The translations under genes were made by a program, and so were the position numbers. From Lumbricus terrestris (lineage: Eukaryota; Annelida; Clitellata; Crassiclitellata; Lumbricidae), in assembly GCA_949752735.1 (NCBI GenBank), contig OX457037.1, forward strand, positions 37,948,096 to 38,012,095: DNA of 64,000 nucleotides. Reading direction: 5' to 3'. The notes beneath the pieces were generated by a model. That model was not told where the DNA came from, searched no databases, and was given only the letters and a program-made list of their open reading frames with translations. This document shows, one piece after another, positions 60,501 to 64,000 of this stretch; the first letter of the stretch is position 1; each line of letters begins with the position of its first letter.

Positions 60501-63011
60501 GTCCACGACAGATTTGGCACCTGCAAAATCATAAATGAGAACTGTATAGTTTTTTTTATTAGTGTCACTCTGCCTCAGACTATCTAAGGAAATCTGAGTC
60601 AGGCCCACGCCTGGATCCACTACAGGCCTGCAACCCACCTGGGTAAAAAATGCTTGCAGCATAAACCACACAAATACTTACAACAAATTCACTCACCAGG
60701 TCATGGCAGAGACTAGTGGAGCTCAATACGCAGACCTGCATGGAGTAACTAAGTGCTAAGTGTCACGCAACCTCTATCAGTCATTCTCTTCCCATGCTAT
60801 CAAAATGCCTGAAGTCCATTTATTTGCTAGTAATAGCATTGGTTCAATAAGTGGAGGTCTGGAGGAGATGAGTCGCCCGATGTGCAGACCTGCACAGGAA
60901 GGACTAAGTAAGCTAATAGCATTGACTTGGGTCAGAAGCACTTCTGATTCGTTGAGTGACGCTCTGCAAATTGTTTGCTTTAAGCCTACCTGGTACAACC
61001 ACCTGGCACTAATTCATTAAAAAAAATAATAGTCATTGGAATAAAATGTAGTGTATTTGTGTGCATAATAACACAAATATCCCTTGGCTGTTATGCTGGC
61101 TCACATTTTTGAAGTGATAACCAACCTCCACCCATTCACCTGTCATGTGTTAAAGGCTGTATAATATTTAGGAATTTTGCAAAACAACGCAAACTGAAAA
61201 AGACTTTAAAATACTGCAGTGTGAAAACCAAATCTGTCTAGTTAACACAACAATCATAGGCACAACAAAAGCAAAAAAAATTACAAAATTAACATAAATG
61301 CAGCCAGCAAAAGATATTTTACCTAAAATACTCATTCTATATTCCAACTTCATCATGTATTTAAATTCTGGGTATTCAGTATTCACTGATCCCAAAACCA
61401 AACCATCAACTGTCATCACAAGAAATATGAAGCATTGTAAGCACACGAGTTGTTACCATTTGATATTTTGCAAAACTCAGCATTCATGCTATTTTCAAAA
61501 AGACACAAAACTATCAAGTGAATTAGACAGCATCTAAGTCAAAACAAGAAGCAAACAAAATTTGTGCTCACCATTTCCTTCACCACCTTAACAAACACTT
61601 CTGGGTTCCAGCTACTGGGTTTGCCTGGCTCCGAGGAATCCTTCAAGTCCGCCCATCCACTCGCTGGATTCTACACAGTAAAACCAAACAGAACTCTTAG
61701 TGCTTCATTACTTCTCGTTTCAAAAGCGTCATGATTATGCGGCCATCTCTATTAAAAACTAAAAAATTTGTCAGCAGTGGCATTTTTACAATAAAACTAA
61801 ACTTTTGGTCAGGAAAAGCAATTTGTTAATTTATTGAACAACTACTATTTGTCCTGTATGGTATGGTCCTGACAGGCTGAAGGATATTTCAATCGAATCA
61901 AATACGACAACAGAAATGTGACATCCATGCTTCCCTTAAGCCAAATAAATATATAATAATGAACACTGGAATTACACCACCAGGTCCACCACAATGGAAA
62001 TCTAGCCAAGTAATAAAAACTTGCTGAAGATAAAGTTCTTTGTATTCTGGAGGCATGATAAAATAAAAGATCACAATTAACATTACAGTCGAAACCTAAC
62101 AACCATAATTTTAAAAAATGGCTATGTCAAGCAGATTCTGTGATCGAAAGACCATACTTCATTACCTGAAGTGGAATATGTTCGGAGAAACCGGTGGGGC
62201 ATCGTATCATCATGCCAACGACTCTGGCAACAGATGTAGGCGTCAATGCCTTGGCACCAACCTGAATCAGTGCACTGCGACATTGCTCAAGCCTAGACGC
62301 AGACAAAAACCAACAATGCAAACATCCAATCAAACATACAATGCAAACATACAATCATCATGCTTCCAAGTGCACCACATATCATGTTAAGTATTCTGAT
62401 TTGGATAAGATCAAGACAAGGAGACTTAAGATCCAATAATGTTTGTGCAGAGACTGCATGTTGTACAATTATACAAGAGACCAGGGCAACTAACACATGC
62501 AAGGACAAAGAACATTGGAACCTGATTTATGCCACGCTGTGTATTTTAGACTGCATTGTATTAAGACTGAGGCACTTGCTCAGGACTTCACAGTTAAAAT
62601 GGCAATCTTCAGGTGCATGCATACAGAAGATGGTACGGTACACTGTTTAGAAGAGGGTGTAAATTCATAAGGGTAGCTGTACAGCAGAACACATCATAAT
62701 CACAGCCTGTAATTAGATTCAATGGAAAACAATTCTGTCAAAAATACGAAAAAATAATTGTCACCCATAAAATAAGTCAGTAAATAAGCAGGCATATTCC
62801 TTAAACAGGACTTAAAGAACAAGTGTCACCATTTCAAATAAAAGAAACATCCGAATCTAAGACCATTTAGACGAAAGAGACCAGAATAATTAATGTGTCA
62901 GTAAAAATATGACTAAATATAAATGTTTTCCTGAAATGTCTGAAGTGTTATTTACCCTTTTGTGAATCCACAACCCATTTCCATAACCATGTCGGCCAAT
63001 GATGGTGCCAT
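21500..63011 (-). CDS. CNOT1: CNOT1, scaffold of the CCR4-NOT deadenylase complex (39 exons visible, N-terminus outside window)
   Basis: CNOT1 is the large scaffold on which the CCR4-NOT complex assembles. It binds the CAF1/CCR4 deadenylases, CNOT9, CNOT2/CNOT3 and mRNA-bound recruiters, and so controls poly(A) shortening, decay and translational repression in the cytoplasm. I placed 39 exons by similarity to animal CNOT1 and by splice sites. They total 6552 bp, the phases agree at all 38 junctions, and the frame ends at TAA 21502-21500, giving 2183 residues. The first visible exon matches human residues of about 255, so about 250 residues and the promoter lie beyond 64000. Exons 1-9 carry N-terminal HEAT repeats. 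Exons 10-12 are a disordered linker. Exons 13-16 are the tristetraprolin-binding region. Exons 18-21 are the CAF1-binding MIF4G. Exons 22-25 are the CNOT9-binding DUF3819. Exons 26-29 are the connector, and exons 30-39 the NOT1 C-terminal domain. Introns not described separately are AT-rich and hold nothing I recognise. Confidence 0.97.
22157..22424 (-). CDS. CNOT1: CNOT1 exon 38
   Basis: Encodes [40 protein letters not shown] and [20 protein letters not shown] up to CAPEIE. This is the most conserved C-terminal segment. The donor AA|GTGAGT splits a Lys codon. Confidence 0.99.
22951..23112. repeat. Tandem repeat, three units of about 60 bp
   Basis: Three copies of a block containing TGTATTATTTCTGTAGATTC, then ACTGTAA and a T-rich end, lie in the intron between exons 37 and 38. 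Copies differ at a few positions and in the length of the A or T run. Confidence 0.85.
23151..23331 (-). CDS. CNOT1: CNOT1 exon 37
   Basis: Encodes [40 protein letters not shown] and [16 protein letters not shown], matching human except for the variable start. Confidence 0.98.
23420..23715 (-). repeat. LINE 3' fragment with tail
   Basis: The minus strand reads WNGLQPEIC and then [16 protein letters not shown], the end of a non-LTR reverse-transcriptase ORF with stops. The tail follows: GGGAGCGCTTCTGAGTAG, then TTTGAAGAGGTACTATATA and (AATG)n. It lies within the intron between exons 36 and 37. Confidence 0.75.
24143..24211 (-). CDS. CNOT1: CNOT1 exon 36 (69 bp)
   Basis: Encodes [23 protein letters not shown], matching human [20 protein letters not shown]. 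It is phase 0 at both ends, with acceptor CATTCTCTAG and donor CAG|GTGGGT. It is too short to show as a long ORF. Confidence 0.96.
24562..24594. other. Perfect 14-bp hairpin
   Basis: GCCCTTTGGCTATT and its exact complement flank a TTGCC loop in the intron between exons 35 and 36. It might be the remnant of a tiny MITE or a structured RNA. Confidence 0.85.
25080..25337 (-). CDS. CNOT1: CNOT1 exon 35
   Basis: Encodes 86 residues: [40 protein letters not shown] and [19 protein letters not shown], nearly as in human. It is phase 0 at both ends. Confidence 0.99.
25908..26009 (-). CDS. CNOT1: CNOT1 exon 34, GC donor
   Basis: Encodes [20 protein letters not shown] and [14 protein letters not shown]. 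The donor is AAG|GCAAGG, the second GC-AG intron of the gene. No GT nearby would keep the conserved LYK-GT junction. Confidence 0.96.
26667..26784 (-). CDS. CNOT1: CNOT1 exon 33
   Basis: Encodes [20 protein letters not shown] and [19 protein letters not shown], matching human [20 protein letters not shown]. The donor is AGG|GTGGGC. Confidence 0.97.
27481..27644 (-). CDS. CNOT1: CNOT1 exon 32
   Basis: Encodes [40 protein letters not shown] and NFEVLQAF. An internal CTACAG mimics an acceptor, but the LLQDHE codons around it are conserved, so the exon starts 33 bp earlier at TTGTTTAG. The donor splits a Cys codon. Confidence 0.97.
28169..28405 (-). CDS. CNOT1: CNOT1 exon 31
   Basis: Encodes [35 protein letters not shown] and [20 protein letters not shown]. 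The NOT1 C-terminal domain continues. The donor AAG|GTTGCT is one of the weakest in the gene, but homology fixes it. Confidence 0.97.
29274..29511 (-). CDS. CNOT1: CNOT1 exon 30
   Basis: Encodes [20 protein letters not shown], then [20 protein letters not shown] and [20 protein letters not shown]. It opens the NOT1 C-terminal domain that binds CNOT2/CNOT3. The donor is CAG|GTAGAG. Confidence 0.98.
29655..29830 (-). pseudogene. C-terminal remnant of a LINE reverse-transcriptase ORF
   Basis: In one minus frame the sequence gives [19 protein letters not shown], then a stop and [20 protein letters not shown]...I..DL is the usual end of many non-LTR retrotransposon proteins. It lies in the intron between exons 29 and 30. 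Confidence 0.7.
30157..30224 (-). CDS. CNOT1: CNOT1 exon 29 (68 bp)
   Basis: Encodes [20 protein letters not shown] then PEG, aligning with human ADLFHTIETLMRINAHS and PEG. Both splice sites (TTTTCGTAG acceptor, GG|GTGATT donor) and the phase fit exons 28 and 30. It is the smallest complete exon of the C-terminal half and easy to miss. Confidence 0.88.
30478..30660 (+). repeat. Dispersed repeat, copy 1
   Basis: The block AAGTGTTAGCGACTTCATTT, then GTGGCCAGTCCTCTCCCT, CACCAACA.TGTA and TTGAAACAA, is shared with 49595-49775. The family is not recognised, and orientation is given only relative to the plus-strand reading. Confidence 0.7.
31178..31388 (-). CDS. CNOT1: CNOT1 exon 28
   Basis: Encodes [20 protein letters not shown] and [14 protein letters not shown], close to human [20 protein letters not shown]. 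It is part of the connector domain. The donor is GAG|GTAGGC. Confidence 0.97.
31858..32186 (-). CDS. CNOT1: CNOT1 exon 27
   Basis: Encodes 109 codons: [53 protein letters not shown] and [13 protein letters not shown], as in human [20 protein letters not shown] and WCNKQITR. This is the longest visible exon. The donor AG|GTATAG splits an Arg codon. Confidence 0.97.
32264..32609 (-). pseudogene. LINE RT C-terminus and 3' tail
   Basis: The minus strand encodes [19 protein letters not shown], then [16 protein letters not shown], the classic RSS...VPR.RT...RSF...P.LWN end of L2/CR1-like non-LTR ORFs. A tail with GAACGCACTGGGAGCGCTTC and AAGCGCTTTATAAATGG follows. It lies in the intron between exons 26 and 27. 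Confidence 0.85.
33006..33220 (+). repeat. tRNA-derived SINE, copy 1
   Basis: Box A-like GTAGTGGGTATG and box B GGTTCGAATCC lie in the head. The body has GGGACCTTGGGCAAAGTCC and TTCGGCGTGAAACTCCGATG, and the tail GGGAGCGCCTCTGAGTA, then CTTGAAGGGGCGCTATAACA. Confidence 0.9.
33254..33487 (-). CDS. CNOT1: CNOT1 exon 26
   Basis: Encodes [34 protein letters not shown] and [14 protein letters not shown], matching the human connector region. The acceptor is GTGACAG, preceded by an 18-bp tandem repeat and no pyrimidine tract. The donor is CAG|GTGAGG. Confidence 0.96.
33482..33580. repeat. 18-bp tandem repeat at the exon 26 acceptor
   Basis: Five copies of CACATTTGTATCACATGT (some with TATATC) run up to the acceptor of exon 26. 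They leave no pyrimidine tract at the 3' splice site. Confidence 0.95.
33686..33759 (+). repeat. LINE/SINE 3' tail fragment
   Basis: GAGCCGGGAGCACCTCCGAG, then CTTCAAGAGGCGCTATACAA and (AATG)n. Only the 3' tail is present, as in severe 5' truncation. Confidence 0.75.
33808..33927 (+). repeat. tRNA-derived SINE, copy 2, internally deleted
   Basis: The head (TTCATTGCCTTGCAGACAGA) and the first half of the body are present up to CACTCGCAATT. It then jumps to ACTATAACAAGTGCACATAC, losing about 90 bp. Confidence 0.8.
34062..34119. repeat. 29-bp tandem duplication across the exon 25 donor
   Basis: CAAGATGACACTTACAGGGT, then TCAGTCTTT, occurs twice in a row (34062 and 34091) without a mismatch. 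Each copy contains the exon edge and GTAAGT on the minus strand. Confidence 0.95.
34106..34246 (-). CDS. CNOT1: CNOT1 exon 25, with duplicated 5' splice site
   Basis: Encodes [37 protein letters not shown] and PEMDKRLNP at the end of DUF3819. The donor CCT|GTAAGT and its exon edge are repeated exactly 29 bp downstream. Use of the second donor would reach an in-frame TGA, so the first is taken as the real one. Confidence 0.96.
34571..34726 (-). CDS. CNOT1: CNOT1 exon 24
   Basis: Encodes [20 protein letters not shown], then [15 protein letters not shown] and [10 protein letters not shown] of DUF3819. It is phase 0 at both ends, with donor AGG|GTATGT. Confidence 0.97.
34770..34820. repeat. AT microsatellite
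   Basis: (TA)n with interspersed TAAATA in the intron between exons 23 and 24. Confidence 0.9.
34988..35057. mobile_element. Short TTAA-bounded repeat, decayed
   Basis: It starts TTAACCCTTTACCG and ends GAGTTAA with a short inner complement (CCAAGT/ACTTGG). The start matches the terminal motif of the 56809 element. Confidence 0.45.
35312..35452 (-). CDS. CNOT1: CNOT1 exon 23
   Basis: Encodes [20 protein letters not shown] and [15 protein letters not shown], the DUF3819 helices that hold CNOT9. The donor AAG|GTTCGT is weak. Confidence 0.98.
35992..36291 (-). CDS. CNOT1: CNOT1 exon 22
   Basis: Encodes 100 residues: [20 protein letters not shown], a Pro/Thr/Ala-rich spacer, then [18 protein letters not shown] (human PQPQYSYHDINVYSLAGL). 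It leads into the CNOT9-binding DUF3819. Human CNOT1 also has an unordered spacer here. Confidence 0.96.
36797..36931 (-). CDS. CNOT1: CNOT1 exon 21
   Basis: Encodes [20 protein letters not shown] and [19 protein letters not shown]. It ends the CAF1-binding MIF4G domain. The donor is AAC|GTAAGT. Confidence 0.99.
37738..37965 (-). CDS. CNOT1: CNOT1 exon 20
   Basis: Encodes [35 protein letters not shown] and [15 protein letters not shown], among the best-conserved parts of CNOT1, in the MIF4G domain. It is phase 0 at both ends. Confidence 0.99.
38216..38440 (+). repeat. tRNA-derived SINE, copy 3
   Basis: A full-length copy. The head is GGTGGTATAGTGGGTATGTT with GGTTCGAATCC, the body GGGACCTTGGACAAGTCC, and the tail GGGAGCACTTTTGAGTAGTG, then CTTGAATGGGTGCAATAAGA. 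Confidence 0.9.
38509..38688 (-). CDS. CNOT1: CNOT1 exon 19
   Basis: Encodes 60 residues of the MIF4G domain: [34 protein letters not shown] and IRETYRNIK. It is phase 0 at both ends, with donor AAG|GTTAGA. Confidence 0.98.
39222..39365 (-). CDS. CNOT1: CNOT1 exon 18
   Basis: Encodes [15 protein letters not shown], then [20 protein letters not shown] and NMDQK. The human counterparts are NTTNIDTLL and [16 protein letters not shown]. This begins the MIF4G domain that binds CAF1. Confidence 0.97.
39792..40323. mobile_element. hAT-like MITE, 532 bp
   Basis: The left end CAGTGGTTCTCAACCTTCTG and the right end GATAACCACTG are the usual hAT termini. CTCTAC/CTCTAT stand near the ends as an imperfect 8-bp duplication. 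Paired CACGGACC/GGACCGG blocks lie inside. It lies in the intron between exons 17 and 18, about 47 bp from the exon 17 donor. Confidence 0.75.
40370..40591 (-). CDS. CNOT1: CNOT1 exon 17
   Basis: Encodes [12 protein letters not shown] (human YIEYGQQSRDPP), then an Ala/Pro/Thr-rich disordered linker. Its CG content is higher than that of its surroundings. A hAT-like element ends about 47 bp from its donor. Confidence 0.94.
41065..41143 (-). CDS. CNOT1: CNOT1 exon 16
   Basis: Encodes [17 protein letters not shown] and ADFPPILKE, matching human LKDYPQYCQHLASISHF. It closes the tristetraprolin-binding region. The acceptor is AAAATTTTAG and the donor GAG|GTAAGT. Confidence 0.97.
42443..42862 (+). 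CDS. LINE ORF1 with PHD-type zinc finger
   Basis: About 139 residues. Cys and His spacing CNVC...CTLC...HENC...CKDC (residues about 13-58) fits a C4HC3 PHD finger, which several CR1/L2-clade ORF1 proteins carry. The rest is acidic and Asn-rich. The frame ends at a stop after IMLCFR, which may be a truncation. ORF1 proteins bind RNA and act in the retrotransposon particle. Its activity here is doubtful because the partner ORF2 is deleted. Confidence 0.75.
   Translation: MNNAGQTAAFNHCNVCTDIIKPEDDFICTLCGTPCHENCIINNTIDLNADSWACKDCMENLQSSTEGLQTTSNILNIDKFPKFNILQISDDEDLSKPCFNNNELDSDSNYFIDLVRECKYLTPTQSANRFQKKIMLCFR
43319..44098 (+). pseudogene. LINE reverse transcriptase C-terminal half, frameshifted
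   Basis: It reads [13 protein letters not shown], then [37 protein letters not shown] and, in the next frame, [20 protein letters not shown]. These are the FADD catalytic box, the thumb and the C-terminal region of an L2/CR1-like RT. A frameshift lies near 43745-43781. Confidence 0.88.
44501..45634. other. Intronic stretch, little recognised
   Basis: Short AGAGTAAACCAAAGAC repeats near 45146-45195 pair with an inverted TTTGGTTTACTC near 45238. No gene is present. Confidence 0.4.
45639..49088. mobile_element. Giant foldback transposon, 3.45 kb, arms of 535-bp tandem units
   Basis: The ends read GGGTCATTCCGTGTCAAATC on the left and GGGTCATTCCATGTCAGATC on the right strand. ACCT flanks both sides (45635-45638 and 49089-49092) as a 4-bp target duplication. 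The left arm (to about 47445) carries about three tandem units of exactly 535 bp, starting at 45816, 46351 and 46886. The right arm (from about 47825) carries two units inverted. The spacer of about 380 bp has no ORF. Arms are nearly identical, and ORF-sized segments translate identically in both. It lies in the 8.9-kb CNOT1 intron. Confidence 0.88.
49190..49410 (+). pseudogene. LINE 3' end with (ATT)n tail
   Basis: It reads [20 protein letters not shown] then KSM and stop, like the end of a non-LTR ORF. An untranslated tail GCGCCATATAAATTCTCGTA and (ATT)n follow. It is a different tail from the SINE-like one. Confidence 0.65.
49533..49775 (+). repeat. Dispersed repeat, copy 2, with perfect 15-bp palindrome
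   Basis: It shares most of its length with 30478-30660. At 49533-49564, GACTGACTGCTTCTC and its exact complement are separated by only two bases. The copy lies in the intron between exons 15 and 16. Confidence 0.7.
50076..50186 (-). CDS. CNOT1: CNOT1 exon 15, GC donor
   Basis: Encodes [20 protein letters not shown] and [17 protein letters not shown], matching human almost throughout. The donor is AAG|GCAAGT, a GC-AG intron that opens the 8.9-kb intron to exon 16. The split Arg codon is completed by the first base of exon 16. Confidence 0.97.
50951..51050 (+). repeat. tRNA-derived SINE, copy 4, 5' truncated
   Basis: Only the 3' half is present: AGACTCTGATTCAGAGTCTG, GGGAGCACTTCCGAGTAGGA and CTTGAAGGGGCGCTATAACA. 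Confidence 0.85.
51245..51369 (-). CDS. CNOT1: CNOT1 exon 14
   Basis: Encodes [20 protein letters not shown] and [20 protein letters not shown], near identical to human. A hAT-like element sits 50 bp upstream in the preceding intron. The donor AC|GTAAGT splits a Thr codon. Confidence 0.98.
51421..51724. mobile_element. hAT-like MITE, 304 bp, with repeated terminus
   Basis: Left end CAGTGGTTCCCAACC, right end GGTTGGGAAACACTG. The 8-bp flanks CTCCACTC (51413-51420) and CTCTACTC (51725-51732) differ at one base. The right terminus plus flank, 27 bp, is then repeated twice more (to about 51778). It lies between exons 13 and 14. Confidence 0.85.
51908..52110 (-). CDS. CNOT1: CNOT1 exon 13
   Basis: Encodes [12 protein letters not shown], then [16 protein letters not shown] and [17 protein letters not shown], matching human [16 protein letters not shown] and MSVDEVLEMLQRFKDS. 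It opens the tristetraprolin-binding helical region. The donor is AAG|GTCTGT. Confidence 0.98.
52575..52656. mobile_element. 82-bp palindromic element with TTAA ends
   Basis: TTAACACATT at 52575 and AATGTGTTAA at 52656 are perfect complements. Inside are CACCGCCTAC and GTAGGCGG, and a 22-bp perfect palindrome at 52618-52639 centred on GTTAAC. It resembles a piggyBac-type mini-element. Confidence 0.65.
52733..52942 (-). CDS. CNOT1: CNOT1 exon 12, with glutamine run
   Basis: Encodes [15 protein letters not shown], a [18 protein letters not shown] stretch like human LGTGSLTGIGTGALG, and then eight glutamines before GLGRP. The glutamines come from a CAA/CAG microsatellite, so the run may vary between individuals. 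It ends mid-codon before exon 13. Confidence 0.92.
53530..53940 (+). pseudogene. LINE RT C-terminus, frameshifted, with 3' tail
   Basis: [15 protein letters not shown] shifts into [20 protein letters not shown], the usual P...R.FS.AGP..WN.LP end. The tail GGGAGCGCTCCTGAGTAG, then CTTGAAGGAGCGCTATATCA, follows. It lies between exons 11 and 12. Confidence 0.8.
54115..54334 (-). CDS. CNOT1: CNOT1 exon 11
   Basis: Encodes [17 protein letters not shown], then [19 protein letters not shown] and a Gln/Ala-rich end. The SPAKNF piece matches human SPAKAF in the linker. The acceptor is TTTTTACTCAG and the donor CAAG|GTAGTT. Confidence 0.9.
54424..54510. repeat. 15-bp GAAGATGATACTACA-type tandem repeat
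   Basis: About six imperfect units of (C/A)AGAAGAT(G/A)AT A(C)T(A/G)C in the intron between exons 10 and 11. Confidence 0.85.
55313..55484 (-). CDS. CNOT1: CNOT1 exon 10
   Basis: Encodes [18 protein letters not shown] to a Gly/Pro-rich linker ending [10 protein letters not shown]. Only weak similarity remains in this disordered stretch. Splice phase and the human order (Ala/Pro/Gly-rich linker) place it. The donor is CCT|GTGAGT. Confidence 0.88.
56079..56302 (+). repeat. tRNA-derived SINE, copy 5
   Basis: A full-length, diverged copy. The head has GGTGTAGTGACTATTTTGGT and GGTTCGAATTC, and the tail has CTTGAAGGGTTGCTATAACA. Confidence 0.88.
56372..56535 (-). CDS. CNOT1: CNOT1 exon 9
   Basis: Encodes [20 protein letters not shown], then [20 protein letters not shown]. 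The human counterparts are EPFIQACMTFLKRRCP and PPETLATMLACLQACAGSV. The donor AT|GTAAGA splits a Met codon. Confidence 0.95.
56809..56887. mobile_element. 79-bp TTAA-bounded MITE
   Basis: The terminal repeats TTAATCCTTTACCCGTTT and TTAACCCTTTACCGGTTT (read inward from each end) match at 16 of 18 positions. TTAA at both ends suggests a piggyBac-type element. Confidence 0.75.
57096..57218 (-). CDS. CNOT1: CNOT1 exon 8
   Basis: Encodes [20 protein letters not shown] and [20 protein letters not shown], nearly identical to human. This is a highly conserved HEAT segment, phase 0 at both ends, with donor AGA|GTAAGT. Confidence 0.98.
57503..57720. repeat. 27-bp tandem repeat beside the exon 7 donor
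   Basis: About eight units of AATGCCTACAATGCCTTACA then AAATAAG. On the minus strand each unit contains TTTTGTAAGGCATT or GTAAGACATT. Confidence 0.95.
57736..57960 (-). CDS. CNOT1: CNOT1 exon 7
   Basis: Encodes 75 residues including [23 protein letters not shown] and [13 protein letters not shown], almost as in human CNOT1. The donor AAG|GTTACG is weak. Within 20 bp it is followed by a 27-bp repeat array full of GTAAG motifs. Confidence 0.97.
58061..58130 (+). repeat. Possible degenerate SINE head
   Basis: ACGTAGTGGTCTAGCAATAT, then GTAACCAGAGGGCTCGATTT and CAATGC, resembles the head of the SINE family above with decayed boxes. It also gives a chance minus-strand ORF. Confidence 0.4.
58707..58839 (-). 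CDS. CNOT1: CNOT1 exon 6
   Basis: Encodes [16 protein letters not shown] to [13 protein letters not shown], matching human KSLDLIESLLRLAEVG and HCPDMLVLALLQI. The donor is CTG|GTTAGT. Confidence 0.97.
58909..59110 (+). repeat. tRNA-derived SINE, copy 6
   Basis: Head GGTGGTGTAGTCATTGCCTT with GGTTCGAATCC, body TTCGGCGTGAAACTCCGATG, tail GAGAGCTTGAAGGGGCGCTA, then TAACAAGTGCACATAC. Confidence 0.92.
59263..59390 (-). CDS. CNOT1: CNOT1 exon 5
   Basis: Encodes [20 protein letters not shown] to [10 protein letters not shown], matching human INPEIFCFADYP and DDNREIATW. The donor TG|GTTTGT splits a Trp codon. Confidence 0.95.
59963..60178 (-). repeat. tRNA-derived SINE, copy 7
   Basis: The reverse-oriented full-length copy, closest by eye to copy 6. 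GGGGCGCGGTGGTGTAGTGG opens its head, so its head gives the clearest boxes. Confidence 0.93.
60255..60338 (+). repeat. LINE/SINE 3' tail fragment
   Basis: GAGCCGGGAGTGCCTCTGAG, then CTTGAAGAAGCGCTATATAA and (GAAT)n. It ends next to the exon 4 donor. Confidence 0.8.
60347..60520 (-). CDS. CNOT1: CNOT1 exon 4
   Basis: Encodes 58 residues. [18 protein letters not shown] matches human NPSLNFKEVTYELDHPGF, and the exon ends KLWKNKEGQ. It is phase 0 at both ends. A LINE tail ends within 10 bp of its donor on the low-coordinate side. Confidence 0.96.
61572..61670 (-). CDS. CNOT1: CNOT1 exon 3
   Basis: Encodes 33 residues ending [15 protein letters not shown], matching human HTWNVEVLIDVLKEL. The start ([17 protein letters not shown]) is a variable loop. 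It is phase 0 at both ends, with donor ATG|GTGAGC. Confidence 0.94.
62166..62292 (-). CDS. CNOT1: CNOT1 exon 2
   Basis: Encodes [11 protein letters not shown] through [11 protein letters not shown] to EHIPLQ. It corresponds to human ECRNIIVQFGV and QVARVLGMMAR in the HEAT region. The donor is CAG|GTAATG. Confidence 0.95.
62956..63011 (-). CDS. CNOT1: CNOT1 exon 1 of those visible
   Basis: Encodes [18 protein letters not shown], matching human SSLADFMQEVGYGF in the N-terminal HEAT region. The acceptor is TTTTTTGTAG and the donor GG|GTAAAT. It begins in phase 0 and leaves two bases of a Gly codon. It happens to start with ATG, but the acceptor and the homology show that it is internal. Confidence 0.9.
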
Positions 63012-63027
63012 CTACAAAAAACAATCA

Positions 63028-63090
63028 CATTCATTCATTCAGAAATTTGCATAGCGCCCCTTCAAGGAAATTACTCAGAGGCGCTAAATT
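63028..63090 (-). repeat. LINE/SINE 3' tail fragment
   Basis: The minus strand reads GCGCCTCTGAGTAATTTCCT, then TGAAGGGGCGCTATGCAAAT and (TGAA)n. Only the tail is present. Confidence 0.75.
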
Positions 63091-64000
63091 TCAATGAATC
63101 AATGGCTACTATATTTTAACCAAAAGGCATAACGTTCGTCGTTCATCTTAGTAACCTTTGTCTGAAACTTGATGCATCAAGTACAATCAACAACATTTTA
63201 TCAAGTCCACTTAGAATGGATATATTTTTACCATTTTTCCATCTAAACCACAGAAACTGAACTACAGTCCTTATCTTTCACAACAACTATTGACAAAGGT
63301 ATGTAATACTTATACACAATAAATACTTAGAACATGTGTTAAATAAGTAATGTATGCATGTCATAAACAAGTAACGCAAGTAATAAATATTATTATTTAA
63401 TATAAACACATTGAATAGCTAAGCAATGCATGTAATAAATAAGCAATTATCTTGCCTAACATGACTGAAATAATGCAATGCTAAAAGCAATTCAAGTCTT
63501 AATTTGCATGAAGGGCCGTTGCATGGCAGACAAGATCATCCATGACCTTACTTCATAATTTAATCAGTATTAAATATTTCCAATTAAAATAAACTACAGA
63601 ATTTATAACAATTATTAGAAATACAACACAGAAAATAAATTCCTAAAATATTCATGCGTCCCTTTATTATATGGATCAAAAATACTAATTTTAGAGCATA
63701 TTTGAGGTATAAATCAACATTTTCAAACTTTGTTTTACTGCACCACCACGTAAAAAATAAAATCAAATGCTGGCATATCACCAGCAAAGGTCAGATTAAA
63801 AAAGCAGGCAACTTTGCAATTTATTAAGTTATAAGGGGAACATTATAAATTCTCTAGCAGGGTGTGGAGCAGGTATTAGAGTCATAGGTAGACAAATTAA
63901 AAAATTAACCAACAAGAAATGCAACCGTATCAACAAAAAGGAAAAATTAAAGATGTCCATAAAGTTTAATTTGCTTAATTTTTTTACGCACAACTTAGTG
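63091..64000 (-). other. CNOT1 intron running off the window
   Basis: AT-rich. I searched the minus strand for the preceding CNOT1 segment and found no exon, so the next exon lies beyond 64000. Confidence 0.6.

Noticed and set aside
60777..60998. 73-aa minus-strand ORF within a CNOT1 intron
   Set aside because: It has no similarity to CNOT1 or to LINE proteins and no splice phase that fits exons 3 and 4.

Overview
The window is nuclear DNA of an invertebrate animal. It is AT-rich, with spliced introns and tRNA-derived SINEs, LINE fragments, hAT-like and foldback DNA transposons, and one large LTR retrotransposon. Most of it is a single conserved metazoan gene, CNOT1, carrying 38 visible introns. 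I cannot fix the phylum from the sequence alone.

Layout. 1-11194: a Ty3/gypsy LTR retrotransposon on the minus strand. The left edge of the window cuts its 3' LTR. The two LTRs look identical wherever I compared them, and gag-pol is one uninterrupted 2140-codon frame, so the insertion looks young. A second 271-codon frame lies between pol and the 3' LTR. It has a good splice acceptor just ahead of its ATG and no recognisable similarity. 11195-20164: no protein gene recognised. This stretch holds a 152-bp inverted-repeat element with a 10-bp target duplication, a tRNA-Arg-like pseudogene, a possible NRF1-type promoter with a splice donor at about 13.0 kb, a 28-bp minisatellite, and an 861-bp inverted-repeat transposon full of GGACATAG motifs. 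About 20.8-64 kb: CNOT1 on the minus strand. I could place 39 coding exons (6552 bp, 2183 codons plus stop) with consistent reading phase at every junction. Roughly the first 250 residues lie beyond the right edge.

CNOT1 is the scaffold of the CCR4-NOT deadenylase complex. The exons cover the N-terminal HEAT region (from within it), the tristetraprolin-binding region, the CAF1-binding MIF4G, the CNOT9-binding DUF3819, the connector, and the CNOT2/3-binding C-terminal domain. Two introns use GC donors. Three other splice sites sit against tandem repeats: one 5' splice site is itself duplicated, one 3' splice site has an 18-bp repeat in place of its pyrimidine tract, and one weak 5' splice site faces an array of GTAAG motifs.

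The introns are crowded with repeats. The 8.9-kb intron between exons 15 and 16 holds an internally deleted LINE (PHD-finger ORF1 plus RT remnant) and a 3.45-kb near-palindromic element. The palindrome's arms are built of 535-bp tandem units and it is flanked by a 4-bp duplication. Seven copies of one tRNA-derived SINE share their 3' tail with local LINE fragments, which suggests the LINE supplies the machinery to move the SINE.

The candidates for something undescribed are the extra spliced ORF of the gypsy element and the tandem-unit foldback transposon.
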